From positions 4,380 through 12,773 of the forward strand of contig DJVY01000134.1 of assembly GCA_002440885.1 (NCBI GenBank): 8,394 nt of DNA, in the 5' to 3' direction. Source of the stretch: Bacteroidales bacterium UBA6244. GTDB lineage: Bacteria; Bacteroidota; Bacteroidia; Bacteroidales; F082. Positions within the stretch are counted from its first letter, which is position 1, and each line of letters opens with the position of its first letter. This document shows positions 5,246 to 8,394 of the stretch, piece by piece. Both the position numbers and the translations under genes were made by a program. The notes beneath the pieces are model-generated. The model was not told the DNA's origin. It saw only the letters and a list, made by a program, of their open reading frames with translations, and searched no databases.

Positions 5246-8200
5246 ATGAAAAGGTCATTACTATTTATTGCAACAACTGTTATTTTATTGTTCGCTTTTC
5301 CGCGAGTAAATTACGGACAATCGCCTAACTTAGGTACCTCTGCTGACTTTGCCCTCTTCACAACTGTTGGGGCAGTTACCAATGCAGGTACAGAATATCT
5401 AACACAAGTTACAGGCCATGTGGGTTCGAATAGTGGGCCTATCACAGGCTTTGGAAATGTGGATGGTCAACTGCATGCGGGTGATGCTCAAAGTGCTCAG
5501 GCAACAGCAGATTTGTTGCTTGCCTACGGAGAACTTGCCGCAGCCATTCCCACTTTCTTTCCGGCACCTCTACTTGGAAATGGAGCAATCCTCCCGCCGG
5601 GCGTGTATGCTATCGCCCAACCGGCAACCCTGAACCTAGATCTTACCCTTGATGCGCAAGGTGATCCAACTGCTGTTTGGATTTTTCAAATTCAAGGCTC
5701 GTTTGGCGCAAATGCCAATTCTAAAGTCCATTTAATTAATGGGGCTCAGGCTTGCAATGTTTTCTGGAAGATAGAAGGACTGGTAAGCCTAGCTGCCAAT
5801 ACCACCATGCGTGGAACAATCGTGGCGAATAACGCAGCCATTAACATGGTTGCCGGCGACACGCTCGAAGGAAGGGCACTTGCAATTAACGGAGCCATCG
5901 GAGTATCACAATCGATGATATATCTCCCATCGGGATGCGGAGCTCCTATTCTTACAGGGCCGACGGCTCCTAGTCTGAGTTCCATTGCATGTTATACCAT
6001 TTTTTCTTCTGATGGGCCAGTAACAAATGCAGGTATCACTTACGTTACAGGTGATGTAGGGTCAAACAACGGGCTAACGACAGGATTCAATCCATTGTTT
6101 GTAACGGGAGCTATTCATGCCATCCCGGATGGCTCTACTTTACAAGCCGCCTCCGATTTACTAAATATTTATAATACGCTTAATGTCATGCCTTATGATA
6201 TTGAGTTGATGAGACCCGATATTTTTGGGCATAATCTTGTGCTTACACCGCATACTTACATCATGAATGCCGCAGCATCACTTACTGATTCACTTTATCT
6301 GAATGCAATGGGAAACGCCGATGCAGTATTTGTTATTAAGATTTATGGTGCGCTTTCAACAAGCAATTATTCAAAGGTTATTTTGCAAAACGGAACCCAA
6401 TCACAAAATGTGTTTTGGCTGGTTTCAGGTGCTGTGAGCATAACCGACTTTTCGGAATTTGTCGGAACAATAGTTGTTAACAATGGATCTATCGACTTAA
6501 CAACAGGGGTTAATCTGGATGGCAGGGTGCTTACCACTATCGGGGCTCTAAACACATCTGCAATAACAGCCATTATGCCTCCCGGCTGCTTTGTGGCAAG
6601 TCCTCCTGTAATCACAACAGAACCAACTGACCAAATTGTATGCGAAGGAGATTCTGTAAGTTTTATAGTAGGGGCTACAGGTGATGGCCTTACTTACCAA
6701 TGGAGAAAAGGAAACATAGATATTGTAGGCGCAACAAACGACACGCTTACATTTGATCCTGTAAGTTTGTTAGATGCTGCAGCTGACTATGATGTTGTTG
6801 TTTCAGGAACAACTCCGCCTCCAGATACATCAATTATTGTTTCATTAACAGTTGATACCCTAACAAATATCACCTCACAGCCTGCGAATCAAATGGCTTG
6901 TGTTGGAGATTCTGTCAGTTTTACCGTTGCCGCCATTGGTGATGGCCTTACCTACCAGTGGAGAAAAGGAATCGTGGATATAATTGGCGCAACAAATGAT
7001 ACACTGACCATTGATCCTGTTTCGCTAACTGATTCAGCTTTAGACTATAATGTTGTGGTCATGGGGACATGCTCAAACGATACCTCAATAAATGTTAGTT
7101 TAACAGTTAATATAGCCACGGTCATCACCATACAACCTGTTGATCAAACAGCATGTATCGGAGATTCTGTCAGTTTTACCGTTGCCGCCACAGGTTCCGG
7201 TCTTACCTATCAGTGGAGAAAAGGAAACGTTGATATAATAGGAGCAACAAACGATACGCTTACCATTGATCCTGTTGCCCAGGCTGATTCGGCCTTAGAC
7301 TACAATGTTGTAATAATTGGATTGTGCTCAAACGATACTTCAGTAAATGCTGCTTTATCAGTTAGTACAGAAACCGTTATCACCATGTGGCCTGTTAGTC
7401 AAACTGTTTGTGTTGGAGATTCTGTCAGCTTTATTGTGGACGCTTCAGGATCTGGCCTCACCTACCAATGGAGAAGGGGAATTGTAAACTTGATTGATGG
7501 AGGTAATATTTCAGGCGCAACAAATGATACGCTTACGATTAATCCAGCAACCCTATCCGATAGTGCATCCAACTACAATGTTGTGGTTACCGGTGGCTGT
7601 TCAGCAGTAAATACGTTGGACGTTACCCTTAAATCGGCTGGCAACTTTGGTATTCTGGCTGGTACTGCAATTAGTAGCACAGGCTTCAGTATAATCGAGG
7701 GGGTGGATGTTGGGTTAAGCCCCGGCGTTCGCAGTTCTATAACCGGATTTCCTCCGGCCACCGTTGTGAATGGCGCTATATACGCTTCAGATGATATTGC
7801 TCCTCCGGGAGTAGCTGCGATGCTTATACAGGCTAAACAAGACCTTACTGACGCCTATCTTTTTGCTGAAGGAGCAACAGCCCCTGCCCCGGCTACAGTT
7901 GCTGGCGATCAGGGCGGCTTAACACTTGCTCCGGGCATTTACAAATCAACATCCACACTTTTGATACAATCAGGCGATCTGACCCTTGATGCACAAGGTG
8001 ATGCAGATGCAGCGTGGATTTTTCAGATAGCATCAGATTTTACCACCGTTGGTGGAGCTGGTGGAAACGTTGTCCTTGCCGGAGGCGCTCAGGCTAAAAA
8101 TGTTACCTGGCAGGTTGGCAGCTCAGCAACCATTGGTAGTGGAACCTCATTTAAAGGAAACATACTTGCATTGACTTCTATAACGATGAACACGACTGCA

Positions 8201-8394
8201 ACCATAGATGGCCGGTTACTTGCCAGAAACGGAGCAGTAGTATTATCAGGTGCCAACTTAATAAATAAACCTTCGGATACTCTTGCTGCGGGTAATAGCA
8301 CTACTTCAATAAATGTCTCACTAGTCGTAAATGATTCCACAGGAGTCACTATTTTTACAGCCGGAGCCTCCACCCTGTGTCAGGATGCTCCTGA
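5246..8394 (+). CDS. Giant secreted DUF3494 (ice-binding-like) and Ig-like multidomain protein, 3' end outside window
   Basis: The frame is open from the ATG at 5246 to the window edge (1049 complete codons plus 2 bases). Residues 1-24 are a signal peptide (MKRSLLFIATTVILLFAFP...), probably cut before Gln25. Domain order is DUF3494 #1 (about 29-230), DUF3494 #2 (244-449), four Ig-like domains (about 453-535, 541-622, 626-705, 711-796), DUF3494 #3 (800-1008), then a linker and TLCQDAP, which looks like the start of a PKD-like or similar extracellular domain. DUF3494 hallmarks are NLGTSADFALFT, LTLDAQGD (D136; D915 in #3), a WIFQI strand and GR-x-L near each domain end. DUF3494 (PF11999) is the fold of bacterial and algal ice-binding proteins, but many members in mesophiles have no shown ice activity, so adhesion or another surface role is equally possible. 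The start follows an A-rich leader and gives a good signal peptide. A C-terminal type IX secretion sorting domain would be expected beyond the window but is not seen. The domain call is strong; the function is open. Confidence 0.9.
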   Translation, partial: MKRSLLFIATTVILLFAFPRVNYGQSPNLGTSADFALFTTVGAVTNAGTEYLTQVTGHVGSNSGPITGFGNVDGQLHAGDAQSAQATADLLLAYGELAAAIPTFFPAPLLGNGAILPPGVYAIAQPATLNLDLTLDAQGDPTAVWIFQIQGSFGANANSKVHLINGAQACNVFWKIEGLVSLAANTTMRGTIVANNAAINMVAGDTLEGRALAINGAIGVSQSMIYLPSGCGAPILTGPTAPSLSSIACYTIFSSDGPVTNAGITYVTGDVGSNNGLTTGFNPLFVTGAIHAIPDGSTLQAASDLLNIYNTLNVMPYDIELMRPDIFGHNLVLTPHTYIMNAAASLTDSLYLNAMGNADAVFVIKIYGALSTSNYSKVILQNGTQSQNVFWLVSGAVSITDFSEFVGTIVVNNGSIDLTTGVNLDGRVLTTIGALNTSAITAIMPPGCFVASPPVITTEPTDQIVCEGDSVSFIVGATGDGLTYQWRKGNIDIVGATNDTLTFDPVSLLDAAADYDVVVSGTTPPPDTSIIVSLTVDTLTNITSQPANQMACVGDSVSFTVAAIGDGLTYQWRKGIVDIIGATNDTLTIDPVSLTDSALDYNVVVMGTCSNDTSINVSLTVNIATVITIQPVDQTACIGDSVSFTVAATGSGLTYQWRKGNVDIIGATNDTLTIDPVAQADSALDYNVVIIGLCSNDTSVNAALSVSTETVITMWPVSQTVCVGDSVSFIVDASGSGLTYQWRRGIVNLIDGGNISGATNDTLTINPATLSDSASNYNVVVTGGCSAVNTLDVTLKSAGNFGILAGTAISSTGFSIIEGVDVGLSPGVRSSITGFPPATVVNGAIYASDDIAPPGVAAMLIQAKQDLTDAYLFAEGATAPAPATVAGDQGGLTLAPGIYKSTSTLLIQSGDLTLDAQGDADAAWIFQIASDFTTVGGAGGNVVLAGGAQAKNVTWQVGSSATIGSGTSFKGNILALTSITMNTTATIDGRLLARNGAVVLSGANLINKPSDTLAAGNSTTSINVSLVVNDSTGVTIFTAGASTLCQDAP
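6602..7633 (+). repeat. Four tandem Ig-like domain repeats
   Basis: The marker GGAGATTCTGT recurs at 6647, 6905, 7160 and 7415, a period of 258, 255 and 255 nt (85-86 codons), always in frame. Each unit reads C-x-GDSVSF, then GLTYQWR, then GATNDTLT, then a YNVVV-type strand. Units 2 and 3 share an identical 31-nt stretch (6905-6935 and 7160-7190). Unit 4 carries 18 extra bases (7496-7513, six residues, DGGNIS). Unit 1 lacks the second cysteine that is present in units 2-4. Confidence 0.9.

Noticed and set aside
5418..5633. Small forward ORF of 71 codons
   Set aside because: It lies in another frame inside the DUF3494/Ig gene, shows no domain-like sequence, and is a shadow of that frame.
6647..7425. 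Regular 255-nt repetition as a CRISPR or satellite array
   Set aside because: The period is in frame, the units translate to Ig-like domains, and conservation follows the protein fold.
429..8373. Reverse-strand open frames of 60-120 codons throughout
   Set aside because: All are antisense to well-supported genes, have low-complexity or anti-membrane composition and no recognisable domain or upstream signal.
8392..8394. TGA at the last three bases as the stop of the giant gene
   Set aside because: The codon phase is GAT-GCT-CCT-GA, so this TGA is out of frame; the gene continues beyond the window.

Overview
The window looks like chromosomal DNA from a member of the Bacteroidota. The reasons are the TSP3-repeat OmpA-family protein, the A-rich leaders without Shine-Dalgarno sequences in front of start codons, TTTG-type -7 promoter elements, and a very large secreted protein built from ice-binding-like (DUF3494) and Ig-like domains. 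I cannot name a genus. No RNA gene, CRISPR array, transposase or attachment site was found.

Region 1 (1-3476) is a probable inner-membrane transport operon read left to right. It holds the 3'-terminal part of an AI-2E/PerM-family membrane protein, then an MlaE-type permease, an MlaF-type ATPase (start and stop overlap by 4 nt) and an MlaD-type MCE lipid-binding protein. The last three form the core of a Mla-like phospholipid transporter that maintains outer-membrane asymmetry. The operon ends at a clear intrinsic terminator (3440-3476).

Region 2 (3477-5116) carries one monocistronic gene with its own control region and terminator. It encodes an outer-membrane beta-barrel protein, then six calcium-binding TSP3 units, then an OmpA peptidoglycan-binding domain.

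Region 3 (5117-8394) starts with a control region almost identical to that of region 2. It is followed by an open frame that has no stop through the window edge (1049 codons visible). The product has a signal peptide, two DUF3494 domains, four Ig-like domains, a third DUF3494 domain, and the start of a further extracellular domain.

The most interesting signal is a 41-bp element (37/41 identical) upstream of both the OmpA-like gene and the DUF3494/Ig gene. It lies at exactly the same distance from a CTTTG promoter core in both places. Each copy contains two 10-bp near-palindromic sites spaced 21 bp apart. This suggests that one unidentified regulator co-controls a peptidoglycan-anchored outer-membrane protein and a giant surface protein. 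That link is inferred, not shown.
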